From: a virus
IMG/VR virus record: IMGVR_UViG_3300017991_000012
Location: 1 to 64,000 of that record
DNA length: 64,000 nucleotides
Reading direction: 5' to 3' (one strand)
Position 1 is the stretch's first letter. Every line of letters starts with the position of its first letter. Made by a program: the position numbers and the translations under genes. The notes under the pieces were generated by a model. The model made no database searches and had not been told where the DNA came from. It saw nothing but the letters and a program-made list of their open reading frames with translations. Below, piece by piece: positions 15,823-23,589 of the stretch.

Positions 15823-16151
15823 TCGTTTGATATCGTAGCCGTCCTGTTGCCTGCTTTCTCTATCTCATTGTGCAGATCAGCAAGCCCGACCTCAATCGCT
15901 TTCTCGCTGCTGGCCATGACCACCGTCGGATACAATTGGCACACGCTTTTCAGCTCCTGGCAGTTGACCGTGCCCAGGTGCGCCTGACCTGCAAGTGCGA
16001 TCTCTCGCATCTCACGCATGCTCTCGAACATCGCAACCGGCACCAGCACATACCGGTTCGGATACAAGTGCATGCTCTTCAGCTTCTCCACCAAGTCCTT
16101 CTTCGCCCCGCCTATGCTACCCACCTGCTGCTCTTCGTTTTCTGTCACCAT
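15819..16151 (-). CDS. Unknown protein (110 aa)
   Basis: MVTENEEQQVGSIGG start with GGAGACGACG upstream. A central segment PNRYVLVPVAMFESMREM and a C-terminal helical region follow. It overlaps the HNH gene start by 4 nt. No family recognised. Confidence 0.74.
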   Translation of the reverse strand: MVTENEEQQVGSIGGAKKDLVEKLKSMHLYPNRYVLVPVAMFESMREMREIALAGQAHLGTVNCQELKSVCQLYPTVVMASSEKAIEVGLADLHNEIEKAGNRTATISNE

Positions 16152-16161
16152 CGTCGTCTCC

Positions 16162-16434
16162 TCATTTCGCTGAACATTCTCCCCGCACCTCGTACTTATG
16201 AAAGCCCCGTTTGCAATGGATGCACATCACGCATTGGTTGCCAGGAAACTCAGGATGCTCCACGCATGGACCGTGCGGCTTCTTCGCAGGCTTGCCCATG
16301 AATGAAAACGGAACTGAGCCGCCGCGCTCGTGCAGTTCATTCTCTATTTTCAGCCGCTTGTTCTCTGCACGCAATTCACGCAGCTCGCGCTCCTGATCCG
16401 TTTCGTGCATCATCTCAAGAAATTCGTGGCTCAT
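16162..16434 (-). CDS. Coiled-coil protein with zinc pair (90 aa)
   Basis: The ATG at 16434 (MSHEFLEMMHET) is preferred because AAGGAGCTG lies directly before it. A leucine-zipper-like stretch (ELRELRAENKRLKIENEL) precedes CVMCIHCKRG. Function unknown; possibly DNA-binding. Confidence 0.7.
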   Translation of the reverse strand: MSHEFLEMMHETDQERELRELRAENKRLKIENELHERGGSVPFSFMGKPAKKPHGPCVEHPEFPGNQCVMCIHCKRGFHKYEVRGECSAK

Positions 16435-16444
16435 CAGCTCCTTC

Positions 16445-16648
16445 TCATTTGTGTAAAAAGTCATCTGCCCGCCTGATCTCAATCTTGTTCTCGTGTCGGT
16501 TCTCGCACACGACAGTGCCTGGTCCGCTGCCTACTAGGATGTGTCCACAGCTGTTGCTGTGGCCCATCATGCAACAGAACTTGAACCGCATCTCATACTC
16601 GGTCAGGAAGCCCCGGTATTCGCCATTGACATAGATCTTGTATCGCAT
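16445..16648 (-). CDS. Unknown small protein (67 aa)
   Basis: Starts MRYKIYVNGEYRGFLTEYE with AATAGGAG upstream. Two Cys groups (FCCMMGHSNSCG and VVCEN) suggest metal binding. It ends 10 nt before the next start. Confidence 0.7.
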   Translation of the reverse strand: MRYKIYVNGEYRGFLTEYEMRFKFCCMMGHSNSCGHILVGSGPGTVVCENRHENKIEIRRADDFLHK

Positions 16649-16677
16649 TGACACTCCTATTCTCAAACCCAACACTG

Positions 16678-16920
16678 TCATCTACCAGGGCACCATATTG
16701 GCAGTGCTCGTCCAACAACGCCCAGGTCTCCGTGCATCTGATAGTCGAACATCGACGTGAACTTCTCAGGACACGCAACCTGCCCATGCGCCCAAACTCC
16801 TTTCTTCGATCCATACCAGTAGTCCCAGACTCCTGGGCATGCATATTCTTCACGCCTTGCGCCATGCCGCTGGATGCAGCGGAAGCACTGGCGTCTGTTC
16901 TTCAGTCGTTTGGTGCTCAT
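16678..16920 (-). CDS. Zinc-containing small protein (80 aa)
   Basis: Starts MSTKRLKNRRQCFRCIQR with GAGGCGACT upstream. CFRC, CPG and a later CPEK give a likely zinc site; the middle is Trp/Tyr-rich (VWDYWYGSKKGVW). Function unknown. Confidence 0.68.
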   Translation of the reverse strand: MSTKRLKNRRQCFRCIQRHGARREEYACPGVWDYWYGSKKGVWAHGQVACPEKFTSMFDYQMHGDLGVVGRALPIWCPGR

Positions 16921-16927
16921 AGTCGCC

Positions 16928-17218
16928 TCAGTCCGTCGTATCGACAGTCCGGTATCCCATGCGTCCGTCCATTTCGATCCTGGCGCAGATTTCATCGAGA
17001 AGCTGTCGCGTGGTCGCGCATCCAAGGTTTGGTTGTGTTCCTGTATCGATTCTCGCATTCCACGACCGCATTGCTGATTCTGGTCGGAGGAAATCCTGCG
17101 TCATCGCACAACATTGGATCGCCATGCATTCAACCGCATGTACAACGCGCTCACTCACGACTCTCTCTACCACGTGCGCTTCGTTCCCGCAAAACGGGCA
17201 TGGCTTCAGTTCTTCCAT
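16928..17218 (-). CDS. Lar-family-like restriction alleviation protein
   Basis: The start MEELKPCPFCGNEAHV and the later SWNAR are the signature of the small Lar-type proteins, which in Rac prophage modulate type I restriction and in other phages are simply zinc-ribbon proteins. The remaining 40 residues are helical (LLDEICARIE). GGAGACGACG lies before the ATG at 17218. Antirestriction activity is inferred from family only. Confidence 0.72.
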   Translation of the reverse strand: MEELKPCPFCGNEAHVVERVVSERVVHAVECMAIQCCAMTQDFLRPESAMRSWNARIDTGTQPNLGCATTRQLLDEICARIEMDGRMGYRTVDTTD

Positions 17219-17427
17219 CGTCGTCTCTCCTCCATCTTCTCCGTCATCTGCTCCATGCAATTCTCGTCCTCATCCACGTGCGAGATGGCCGTCACCAGCT
17301 TGCAGCTGAAGTCGGCCGGTACGTCCATGCTCGACAGCCGTACCTCCGTGGCGTCGAACACAACCACACGCCCGCCGCTCGCGTACAGCCTGACCTCGGC
17401 TCGCTTGATGCCGTCAACTGGTCTCAT
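17206..17427 (-). CDS. Unknown small protein (73 aa)
   Basis: MRPVDGIKRAEVRLY with AAAGGACG upstream. Beta-rich first half, acidic helical second half ending RRRWKN. It overlaps the Lar-like gene by 13 nt. No family. Confidence 0.7.
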   Translation of the reverse strand: MRPVDGIKRAEVRLYASGGRVVVFDATEVRLSSMDVPADFSCKLVTAISHVDEDENCMEQMTEKMEERRRWKN

Positions 17428-17438
17428 GCGTTCGTCCT

Positions 17439-18098
17439 TTACGCCTTATACGACTGCTGCTCCGCAACCTTGAAGTCAATCACCCAAACCCACGGGTTCC
17501 TATTCCACTCGTAGCCACGCTTGGCGTTGATAGAATCCCAAAGCAACCTGAAATGCTCAATTGGATCATACCACTCGCCATCATTCGGCTCAGCGTAATC
17601 CACGCCTTCAGCCAAAGCATCCTTTGTTGAAATGCGCTGCACTCGCTCAACTCGGATTCCCTTCACCTTCAAGTCAAGACGACTAGCCCAACGCGGCATA
17701 TGAATAGATGGACGCTTGCGCCAGAATGGTCGATACGCCTGCCCCGGCCTTGCATCTTCACTCCCAAGCTCACATGTCGCGGCATACTTGACTTTCTTTG
17801 TCCCGCTCCAGGTGGCATCCTCGTCATCTGCACCATCCCAGGGCGGCATGGAATACCGACCAAGCTGATACCACGTTTCGCGCACCCACAACTGGTCAAA
17901 TTCCCACGGGCAGTTCACATCAAAGTCCAGACATTGCCAACACGGCTTGCCATTTGCTCGCTCTATCTCGTTCAGCAACTTCCATATGGCTGGCTTGCAC
18001 ACACGCCGCGTTTGCGTCTTGACCCCATCCAGAATCGCCCGCACCATCGAGCCAGAGAACAGAATGGGTTTTTCGTCTACAGCCTTCGCCTCATCCAT
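17439..18098 (-). CDS. ASCH/PUA-like phage protein
   Basis: A 219-residue protein with the layout of phage ASCH-type proteins: KPILFSGSMVRAILDGVKT followed by QTRRV, LWVRETWY, MPRWASRL, then EGVDYAEP and a closing region with LLWDSINAKRG and NPWVWVIDF. These bind RNA or nucleotides; the phage role is unknown. AGGGGATAAGCGA precedes the ATG at 18098, a sequence shared with the next gene upstream. This is the second ASCH-like gene in the window. Confidence 0.82.
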   Translation of the reverse strand: MDEAKAVDEKPILFSGSMVRAILDGVKTQTRRVCKPAIWKLLNEIERANGKPCWQCLDFDVNCPWEFDQLWVRETWYQLGRYSMPPWDGADDEDATWSGTKKVKYAATCELGSEDARPGQAYRPFWRKRPSIHMPRWASRLDLKVKGIRVERVQRISTKDALAEGVDYAEPNDGEWYDPIEHFRLLWDSINAKRGYEWNRNPWVWVIDFKVAEQQSYKA

Positions 18099-18133
18099 TC
18101 GCTTATCCCCTCACGCCTTTTCGGAATAGTCGA

Positions 18134-18328
18134 TCAAAAGCCCAAATCAAAACACTCAATAGCAAGCCTCAAAGCCTTTTCTGCTTGCGCCTTTGCCCCT
18201 CGTCCGTAGAAATTTATCTCGCCACGGTAGGCTTCTAAGATGCGCTGGCCTAGCGGGGTCAACGCTTGGACGAAATAGCATGTCGATTCGCCTCTTACCT
18301 GTTCACGCTGCACATGTAGATCATTCAT
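18134..18328 (-). CDS. Unknown small protein (64 aa)
   Basis: MNDLHVQREQVRGES start, with GGGGATAAGCGAATAGC before the ATG at 18328. Contains VQALTPLGQRILEAYRG, a helical segment. Its downstream junction carries a copy of the repeat described under 18104-19128. Confidence 0.7.
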   Translation of the reverse strand: MNDLHVQREQVRGESTCYFVQALTPLGQRILEAYRGEINFYGRGAKAQAEKALRLAIECFDLGF

Positions 18329-18337
18329 GCTATTCGC

Positions 18338-18655
18338 TTATCCCCTCTTTTCAGAATACTCCATGCCCTCAATCTTTTCCTCTAGTTCATTGATCTGATC
18401 CTGTAGCCGCTGCGTAAACTCATCCGCATCTTTTCGGTATCGCTCAAATTCATTAACGTTGTCCGCAAGCGCGTGGCTCAGCTTTTGGCATTCTTCTGCC
18501 AGCCGCTCATTCTCTGCGCCTAATTTTTCGGCCAAAGCGTGATCTTGTTCATGTAAAAACTTTTCGCGTTCCAATTGTTCAAAAACATCTGACTTCTCTG
18601 CGCGAAGCTGCCGCCTTTCTTCGTCTAATCTTTCATCTGTTGTAGGTGTCATCAT
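18338..18655 (-). CDS. Coiled-coil protein (105 aa)
   Basis: Nearly the whole protein (RLDEERRQLRAEKSDV onward) is a charged heptad-pattern coiled coil. It ends EYSEKRG, the peptide repeated at another gene end nearby. GAAAGGCGA precedes the ATG pair at 18655. Function unknown. Confidence 0.74.
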   Translation of the reverse strand: MMTPTTDERLDEERRQLRAEKSDVFEQLEREKFLHEQDHALAEKLGAENERLAEECQKLSHALADNVNEFERYRKDADEFTQRLQDQINELEEKIEGMEYSEKRG

Positions 18656-18663
18656 TCGCCTTT

Positions 18664-19092
18664 CTATTCTGGATGCTTGGCGCGGTAGGCAGCGATAGCT
18701 TTAGACACCTTCGTAAACGTCATCAGTCCATCTCGGTATTCTTCTGCGGCCCGTATTACTTCTTCCGCGTCTGCTTTCAGCCGCTCATTCTCTGCGCGAA
18801 GCTGGTCATATGCTTCCATTAACGCAGGCCCATTGACGCCACACCTTGGGCATAGTGCCGTATCGTCTGGTCTGAACTGTCCATTTTCAATTCCCATACC
18901 ATACGCCTTTTCGGAATGCTCGCGAATATACTTGCACACTCGCGCCTCAAACTGCGGTTCGGCCACGCGCAACTGTTGGATGCTTTCAACTGCGTCCTTC
19001 CTGTAACGAAATACTGTTGCCCGATGACACCACTTCCCGTTAAGGCGTTGTTCAACTACCCACACATACGGCCTTGCAAACGAGTTAACCAT
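18664..19092 (-). CDS. Unknown protein with zinc pair and coiled coil (142 aa)
   Basis: A beta-rich N-terminus (PYVWVVEQRLNGKW), a central CPRCG and a C-terminal coiled coil sharing LRAENERLKAD with its neighbour's style. An internal stretch EHSEKAYG corresponds to the repeated gene-junction sequence. GGGGAAAGACGA precedes the ATG at 19092. Confidence 0.74.
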   Translation of the reverse strand: MVNSFARPYVWVVEQRLNGKWCHRATVFRYRKDAVESIQQLRVAEPQFEARVCKYIREHSEKAYGMGIENGQFRPDDTALCPRCGVNGPALMEAYDQLRAENERLKADAEEVIRAAEEYRDGLMTFTKVSKAIAAYRAKHPE

Positions 19093-19513
19093 TCGTCTTT
19101 CCCCTCTTCTCCGAATACTCTGGCTCTACAACCTTCGATGCCGCAAACCTCAATTCCTTAGGCGGCACCAACACCTCGCACCGATCAAAATGCACATTGC
19201 CGAGAATCGTTATCTCTCCACAGCAACTCGCATCAAAATGCGCAGATGACATTATGGTCAAACTGGCAGCGCAAATCTTCTCCTGGTTCACCGTGACGTG
19301 ATGGCAGAGCACAACATCATCATGCGGCCCTGGCACAGATCGCCGATCCCATGTACACGCATCGCTCCACAGGCCGGACTTGCGCGATGTGAATACCTTG
19401 CCGCCATGCGTAGGCGCTGCCGTGATCTGGCTCGGTATGTACTGCCAGCCCTTCGGCATGAATAGCGCCACGGCAGAAAGGCTCGCGCCCTTCAGAAAGG
19501 TTCGCCTCAGCAT
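19085..19513 (-). CDS. Putative Tat-exported beta-rich protein
   Basis: The N-terminus MLRRTFLKGASLSAVALFM is a twin-arginine signal (RRTFLK followed by a hydrophobic segment). The mature part (SGLWSDACTWDRR, SVPGPHDDVVLCHHVTV) resembles the start of G8-type or related beta-helix domains. A Tat-targeted phage product is unusual and would act outside the cytoplasm. It ends with the repeated peptide EYSEKRGKTNG. GGAGGGTAAGC precedes the ATG at 19513. Confidence 0.7.
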   Translation of the reverse strand: MLRRTFLKGASLSAVALFMPKGWQYIPSQITAAPTHGGKVFTSRKSGLWSDACTWDRRSVPGPHDDVVLCHHVTVNQEKICAASLTIMSSAHFDASCCGEITILGNVHFDRCEVLVPPKELRFAASKVVEPEYSEKRGKTNG

Positions 19514-19815
19514 TGCTTACCCTCCAGCAGTGCCTTTCGCTTATCGATCCTCTCCTTGCAGCCGTTGCACACCCGCCCCACGCACAGCATCGGACGCCTG
19601 CCGCCTGCCAGCATCCGCTGGACCTGGTCACCGCGGAAGCGTGTCTTCTGCTCATACCACGGGCTGCTCTTCTTCTTCGGCACGCGCTTCTCGCAGACCA
19701 TGCAGACGACGGTCTTCTTGCCCTTCCTCTCTAGCTTCTGGCGCTCGTACCGACGCACGCGCTCGTAGTACAGCTTGCGCTTCTGGCGCTCGGTCAACGG
19801 CTTGTCGCTATCCAT
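19507..19815 (-). CDS. Basic zinc-finger protein (102 aa)
   Basis: A basic helix (RQKRKLYYERVRRYERQK) leads to VVCMVCEKR and later VCNGCKERI, a CxxC/CxxC zinc site. GGGAGAAATAAG precedes the ATG at 19815. Likely nucleic-acid binding. Confidence 0.75.
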   Translation of the reverse strand: MDSDKPLTERQKRKLYYERVRRYERQKLERKGKKTVVCMVCEKRVPKKKSSPWYEQKTRFRGDQVQRMLAGGRRPMLCVGRVCNGCKERIDKRKALLEGKQC

Positions 19816-19816
19816 C

Positions 19817-20326
19817 TTATTTCTCCCTGGCTCCCCTCGCCCTCTGCATCAAGACGTTTTTGACCGCAAAGTCTGCTAAAGAAATCGCGTCACTCATATC
19901 GCCCCCACGGTCTTTGGCCGCCCATTTCGTATACTCCGGCCACAAGTGCGGCGCGATCAGCTTGCGCTCTTCCTTGCCCGTGCCGCGTGTCCACTCATTC
20001 ACGCCCACGCAGTCAACTGTATACCCATCCCAGATCGTGTAGCAGTGCCACCAGATCGCGCCCACGGCCATGCCATAGATACTCATGCCGCTGACCTTCT
20101 GTCTGTTCAGCCTGCCGTGGATCTTACCCTCCGGTATCTCAATCACGATCCTCTCCGGCAGTCTGGCTCGTACGATCTCACCTACCTTGCCGCACATGAT
20201 TTCGATCCTGGCCAACGGCGGCAGACTTGCCTTCGGAATGATCAACCCGGCATCGACGATGTCAATGCCTTCGGCCCAGGCCCAGCCAGTTCTGAGACTG
20301 CTTGGATCAAGCGCGAGGATCTTCAT
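19817..20326 (-). CDS. RuvC-like Holliday-junction resolvase
   Basis: A 169-residue RNase H-fold nuclease. MKILALDPSSLRTGWA provides the first catalytic Asp; ERIVIEIPEGKIHG provides a Glu on the third strand; GGDMSDAISLADFA near the end provides the last Asp pair. This matches phage RuvC-type resolvases that debranch DNA before packaging. AAGGGAGCTGG precedes the ATG at 20326, so I prefer it to the upstream Met. It sits downstream of the replication genes. Confidence 0.85.
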   Translation of the reverse strand: MKILALDPSSLRTGWAWAEGIDIVDAGLIIPKASLPPLARIEIMCGKVGEIVRARLPERIVIEIPEGKIHGRLNRQKVSGMSIYGMAVGAIWWHCYTIWDGYTVDCVGVNEWTRGTGKEERKLIAPHLWPEYTKWAAKDRGGDMSDAISLADFAVKNVLMQRARGAREK

Positions 20327-20660
20327 CCAGCTCCCTTTCAATGCGATATATCATGTCATCAATCTCTTGCCGCAGCTTCCCGCATACGTGTTTGTTCGCT
20401 GGCGACCCGCTTTCTGTCCATGCGCCTGAAACGAATTCGTCGACAGCCCGCTTCAGGTTCATGAACTTCTCGCCAGGAAAGTACACCTGCTCTGCTCCAG
20501 CCTCTGCGAAATTTTCATTCAGCAGACCGTTGCTCGTGCGGAAGTCCGACATTCCGGACGCCAGCTCGATCGAAAGCTCCGAAATGCCTGATAGTGCACT
20601 TCGCATGCGCCTCAGTTGTTCTTTCCTGTCTTTGAGCAGCAACCTCTCAATGTAGTTCAT
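20307..20660 (-). CDS. Unknown helical protein (117 aa)
   Basis: MNYIERLLLKDRKEQLRRM start with AAAGAGAAGAGAC upstream. Helical throughout, with one Cys. It overlaps the RuvC-like gene by 20 nt. No family. Confidence 0.74.
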   Translation of the reverse strand: MNYIERLLLKDRKEQLRRMRSALSGISELSIELASGMSDFRTSNGLLNENFAEAGAEQVYFPGEKFMNLKRAVDEFVSGAWTESGSPANKHVCGKLRQEIDDMIYRIERELDEDPRA

Positions 20661-20859
20661 GTCTCTTCTCTTTCATCTGGATGGTCTCGATCTTCCGATC
20701 CAGATCCATGCAGGATCCGGACACGCACAGCAAAACGCTGGCCTTGCATTCCGGACACTCGTACTGATCGCCAGGATACACATGCGCCTCACCCCACCTG
20801 GCACCCAGGCCGTTCTTGATGCACTTCATCTCCACCTGGCATAGTGCGCAACAGATCAT
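20647..20859 (-). CDS. Zinc-ribbon protein (70 aa)
   Basis: MICCALCQVEMKC and YECPECKAS supply two Cys pairs of a zinc ribbon. AGGAGAAATCTG precedes the ATG at 20859. Function unknown. Confidence 0.73.
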   Translation of the reverse strand: MICCALCQVEMKCIKNGLGARWGEAHVYPGDQYECPECKASVLLCVSGSCMDLDRKIETIQMKEKRHELH

Positions 20860-20869
20860 CAGATTTCTC

Positions 20870-21226
20870 CTACTCTTGGGTCGCGATCGATTCCCAGTAC
20901 CGGATGTGCTTGCCGGTGCTCTTCGCATATTCGATCTCTCGCTTGGTCGAATATCCGACATAGCCACCGACATTCAAAACCAGGATTTCATCAGCCATGT
21001 CGATCTTGCGCAGGTGTAAGACATCCAATCTGATCTTGTCATCGTCCGTGTGCTCGATGCCATTGTGGTGCAGCCATCGCCCGTGAGATCCTACGCTCAG
21101 CACGATATTGCCGGCCTTGGTCTCTTCATAGTTGGCCATGTCGTACGCTTCATCAAACCTGGTCGATCCACATAGGCAAACGACCTTTGGCCTGCCACTG
21201 AATATCATGAAAGTATCGTCGCCCAT
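20870..21226 (-). CDS. Nucleoside 2-deoxyribosyltransferase-like protein
   Basis: A 118-residue protein with KVVCLCGSTRF near the start (glycine-rich nucleotide loop) and ADEILVLNVGGYVGYSTKRE followed by EIEYA, the pattern of nucleoside deoxyribosyltransferase or DUF4406-type proteins. The Glu in the last helix is the usual catalytic position. It may act in nucleotide salvage during phage growth. GGAGGATAGATA precedes the ATG at 21226. Confidence 0.78.
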   Translation of the reverse strand: MGDDTFMIFSGRPKVVCLCGSTRFDEAYDMANYEETKAGNIVLSVGSHGRWLHHNGIEHTDDDKIRLDVLHLRKIDMADEILVLNVGGYVGYSTKREIEYAKSTGKHIRYWESIATQE

Positions 21227-21615
21227 TATCTATCCTCCAAAACAAACTTCGCGTGGTTCGCCATATCCTTGATCGCTGCCTTCAGCCTGGCTACGTCCTC
21301 ATCCCGCGCCTTCAACTCCAGGCCAACGCGGTTCAGCATAGGTCGCCGCTGCCAGTCGGCGATGAACATCTTGACCTGGTGAATTTCACACGACTGGTTG
21401 CTGCATCTCACGCGCCCGACATCCACTCGCTCTGCCGCATGGTCACAGAACGGACAGGCTAGGACTTGCTCAATATTCGGCATCACAGATCCTCCACATG
21501 AATCGCCACCGTGCAGCAGGACAAACAGCTCTGTCATCACCCAGTATGCCCGGCTTGACTTGCTGCTTTCCTCGTATAGCTCGGTGAGCAAATCGCATTT
21601 CCGACAGGTAGTCAC
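21226..21615 (-). CDS. Two-module zinc-ribbon protein with an internal start
   Basis: From a GTG at 21615 (overlapping the upstream stop) the frame runs for 129 residues: a first CRKC module, a linker, then MPNIEQVLACPFCDHA and CSNQSCEIH. The second module is Lar-like and has its own perfect site (GGAGGATCTGTG before the ATG at 21483). The same GGAGGATCTGTG occurs at the GTG, so the gene may make both a 129- and an 85-residue protein. Confidence 0.68.
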   Translation of the reverse strand: MTTCRKCDLLTELYEESSKSSRAYWVMTELFVLLHGGDSCGGSVMPNIEQVLACPFCDHAAERVDVGRVRCSNQSCEIHQVKMFIADWQRRPMLNRVGLELKARDEDVARLKAAIKDMANHAKFVLEDR

Positions 21616-21806
21616 AGATCCTCCACTCCGTCCTTGAACCCCATGAGCCACGCCTTCCGGAAACCCCAGCCGCCGGCCTTGCGCTTGTACTGGCAGTCAG
21701 CTGTTCCCTTGCCGGTCATCGCAGCATCGTATCCTTTCAGGTATCCAGCCTGGTGCGCCTTGCTCGTGATCTTGTCCACGCCCTTGAGAAACATGCGCCT
21801 GGTCAT
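21612..21806 (-). CDS. RMF/CrpP-like small protein (64 aa)
   Basis: AHQAGYLKGYDAAMTGKG, a Cys in CQY and WLMGFKDG resemble ribosome modulation factor and related phage or plasmid proteins: a Gly-rich helix, a Cys-Pro/Gln-Tyr centre, then W-GF-DG. The match is by pattern only. The ATG at 21806 overlaps the upstream stop (ATGA). A role in host ribosome hibernation is conceivable. Confidence 0.6.
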   Translation of the reverse strand: MTRRMFLKGVDKITSKAHQAGYLKGYDAAMTGKGTADCQYKRKAGGWGFRKAWLMGFKDGVEDL

Positions 21807-22402
21807 TTCATGCGCCTATCAACGTCAGGCAGCTTGATCTTCTGAAAAGACGCCAGCCTGGACGCTATCCGCGGCTGCCATCGATGGATCCGGTCCAGTC
21901 CCATCTCGGTCGTCACGATCGTCTCGCGCATACGGTTTATCCGGTTACTGAGGATCAGGTAGAAGGTGCTTACCGAATAGTCGCTGCGCTTCTCGGCGCC
22001 GAGATCGTCCAGCAGCAGCAGCGGAACCTTTGAGTATCGATCGACCACCTGCATTTCGCTTGTCTCTGACTTGGCGTCGAACGACGACCGGATCCTTAGC
22101 ATCAACTCCGGCACCGAGATCCAAAGCCACTCCTGGTCCTTGATGCGATCGACGAGTATGGCTGTGGCCAGGTGCGTCTTTCCAATTCCAGTCGGCCCGC
22201 TCAAAAAGAATCCGCCCTTGTTCCAGTCCACCTTGATGCCGTCGAAATCAGCCAGCCTTGCCTGCCTGTACCTTTCCGGGATCCCTCTCAGGTCTGGGAT
22301 GGACTTCTTGATCTGGTTCGACGTTGGCGAACTTATCTGGACGTTCTGCAGCACTCTGCGTGCCAGCTCGTTGATTGGACGAGCCTCTTTCTCCGCTGTC
22401 AT
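21803..22402 (-). CDS. DnaC-like helicase loader ATPase
   Basis: A 199-residue AAA+ protein: Walker A GPTGIGKT (residues 69-76), Walker B LLLLDDLGAEK (128-138), and a sensor-like region ending IASRL. The N-terminus has IPERYRQARLADF, typical of DnaC/DnaI loaders. The ATG at 22402 has GGAGGTCC in front. It begins well inside the upstream initiator gene (155-nt overlap). It should load the host replicative helicase at the phage origin. Confidence 0.88.
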   Translation of the reverse strand: MTAEKEARPINELARRVLQNVQISSPTSNQIKKSIPDLRGIPERYRQARLADFDGIKVDWNKGGFFLSGPTGIGKTHLATAILVDRIKDQEWLWISVPELMLRIRSSFDAKSETSEMQVVDRYSKVPLLLLDDLGAEKRSDYSVSTFYLILSNRINRMRETIVTTEMGLDRIHRWQPRIASRLASFQKIKLPDVDRRMK

Positions 22403-23075
22403 TATCTGGACCTCCATTCTTCATGTACCGCTGCAGCGTGCTATTCATCCAAGACATCGGGTTGTTTGGTTTGCGCCTCTCAGTGTTTGCCAGCGCCTCG
22501 TAGATCCAGTCTTCTGGATACATCTTCAGCCAGTTTCTCAGGTTCACCAGGCAGTCGCCAAGTACTCTGAAAGCATGCTGCTGTAGATCTTTCGATATAT
22601 GAATTTGAGACTCCGACTCGTCCTCTCCCTCCTCTCCTTCCACTCCTTTCCCTCCCTCCCTCTTAGGCGCTACCTCAGGTTCTTGCGGTATACACGCGGT
22701 ATCCTCCAAGTGCCTATCAGATGGATACTGGATGCGCACCCATCCAACTTCTTCGCTGGCGCAAACTTCCAGAGTATCGACTATCGTTTTCTCTGAAAAC
22801 CTTGTCATCATCGCGATCTCTTCTGGTGTCCACGCGGTACCATCTGGGTATCCGTCATGTGTCATCCAGCCGTCCCTCGGCTGCTCTTGACGAGAACACA
22901 GGAGAACCATCGCGCACCAAGCACCGTACATAGCTTCACCGCTTGGCTTCGACAGCAGCTTGCAGTAGCCAAGACCATTCTGCTTGTTTGGAACGCTACA
23001 CCAACTCTTCCTTGCGATCGTCCGAGACTTCGCATTCTCAAAGTGCTTACCCCAGTTGACGATCTGATATTTCAT
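22248..23075 (-). CDS. Replication initiator / replisome organizer
   Basis: A 275-residue protein. The N-terminal domain begins MKYQIVNWGKHFENAKSR and continues as a winged-helix (YGAWCAMVLLCSRQ; TPEEIAMMTRFSEKTI), as in phage initiators of the DnaD/O type. The middle is acidic and charged, the C-terminal helical part includes NPMSWMNSTLQRYM. The final 51 codons overlap the loader gene in another frame. Start at 23075 after GAGGAAC; the ATG overlaps the HNH gene's stop. A phage origin often lies within such a gene, but no iterons are seen here. Confidence 0.78.
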   Translation of the reverse strand: MKYQIVNWGKHFENAKSRTIARKSWCSVPNKQNGLGYCKLLSKPSGEAMYGAWCAMVLLCSRQEQPRDGWMTHDGYPDGTAWTPEEIAMMTRFSEKTIVDTLEVCASEEVGWVRIQYPSDRHLEDTACIPQEPEVAPKREGGKGVEGEEGEDESESQIHISKDLQQHAFRVLGDCLVNLRNWLKMYPEDWIYEALANTERRKPNNPMSWMNSTLQRYMKNGGPDNDSGERGSSNQRAGTQSAAERPDKFANVEPDQEVHPRPERDPGKVQAGKAG

Positions 23076-23560
23076 TTTTGTTCCTCGACTTCCATGATGC
23101 GCTGCCCGTGGTCCCTGCAGCTGTCGGTCCATTCTCTTGCGACATCCATCATCATGCTTTTCATCGCGCTCATCTGATCAAGGTGACTCCGTATGGAAAA
23201 GAGAAGAGGAACCCATCGATCCAAGTCACAAGATCCTCGCGCCCCCACAATATCATCCTTGACGAAAAACGCGAATTCATGCATGGCTTCGTCGTTGAAA
23301 ATGCATCCGAGTGCTTTCATCACATATTGCAGGTCATCGTCACCGTGATGTTTGCCGTGGCACTGGCTACACAGACAAACCAGATCGTTCACCGTTTCCG
23401 TTCCCCATTCCTTTGGGTAACGGCGATGATGAACGTGCTTTGCCTTCCCTCCACACAGCACACACTCGCCGTTATCCATCGCCAACCGTTGCGCCCTGAT
23501 CGTCTTCCACTTGTCGCTCTGCAGGTACTTCTGATAAGCGGCTTTTCCGTTCTTGGACAT
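23072..23560 (-). CDS. HNH endonuclease
   Basis: A 162-residue HNH protein. CVLCGGKAKHVHHRRYP holds the first zinc pair and catalytic His, NDLVCLCSQCHGKHH the Asn and second zinc pair. A helical C-terminal half with a Met-rich stretch (DQMSAMKSMMMDV) is unusual. It is the first gene behind promoter P3 and follows a 117-nt structured leader. CGGAGATCGGC precedes the ATG at 23560. Confidence 0.85.
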   Translation of the reverse strand: MSKNGKAAYQKYLQSDKWKTIRAQRLAMDNGECVLCGGKAKHVHHRRYPKEWGTETVNDLVCLCSQCHGKHHGDDDLQYVMKALGCIFNDEAMHEFAFFVKDDIVGARGSCDLDRWVPLLFSIRSHLDQMSAMKSMMMDVAREWTDSCRDHGQRIMEVEEQK

Positions 23561-23589
23561 GCCGATCTCCGCCAAAAGGCCCTCCCCAG

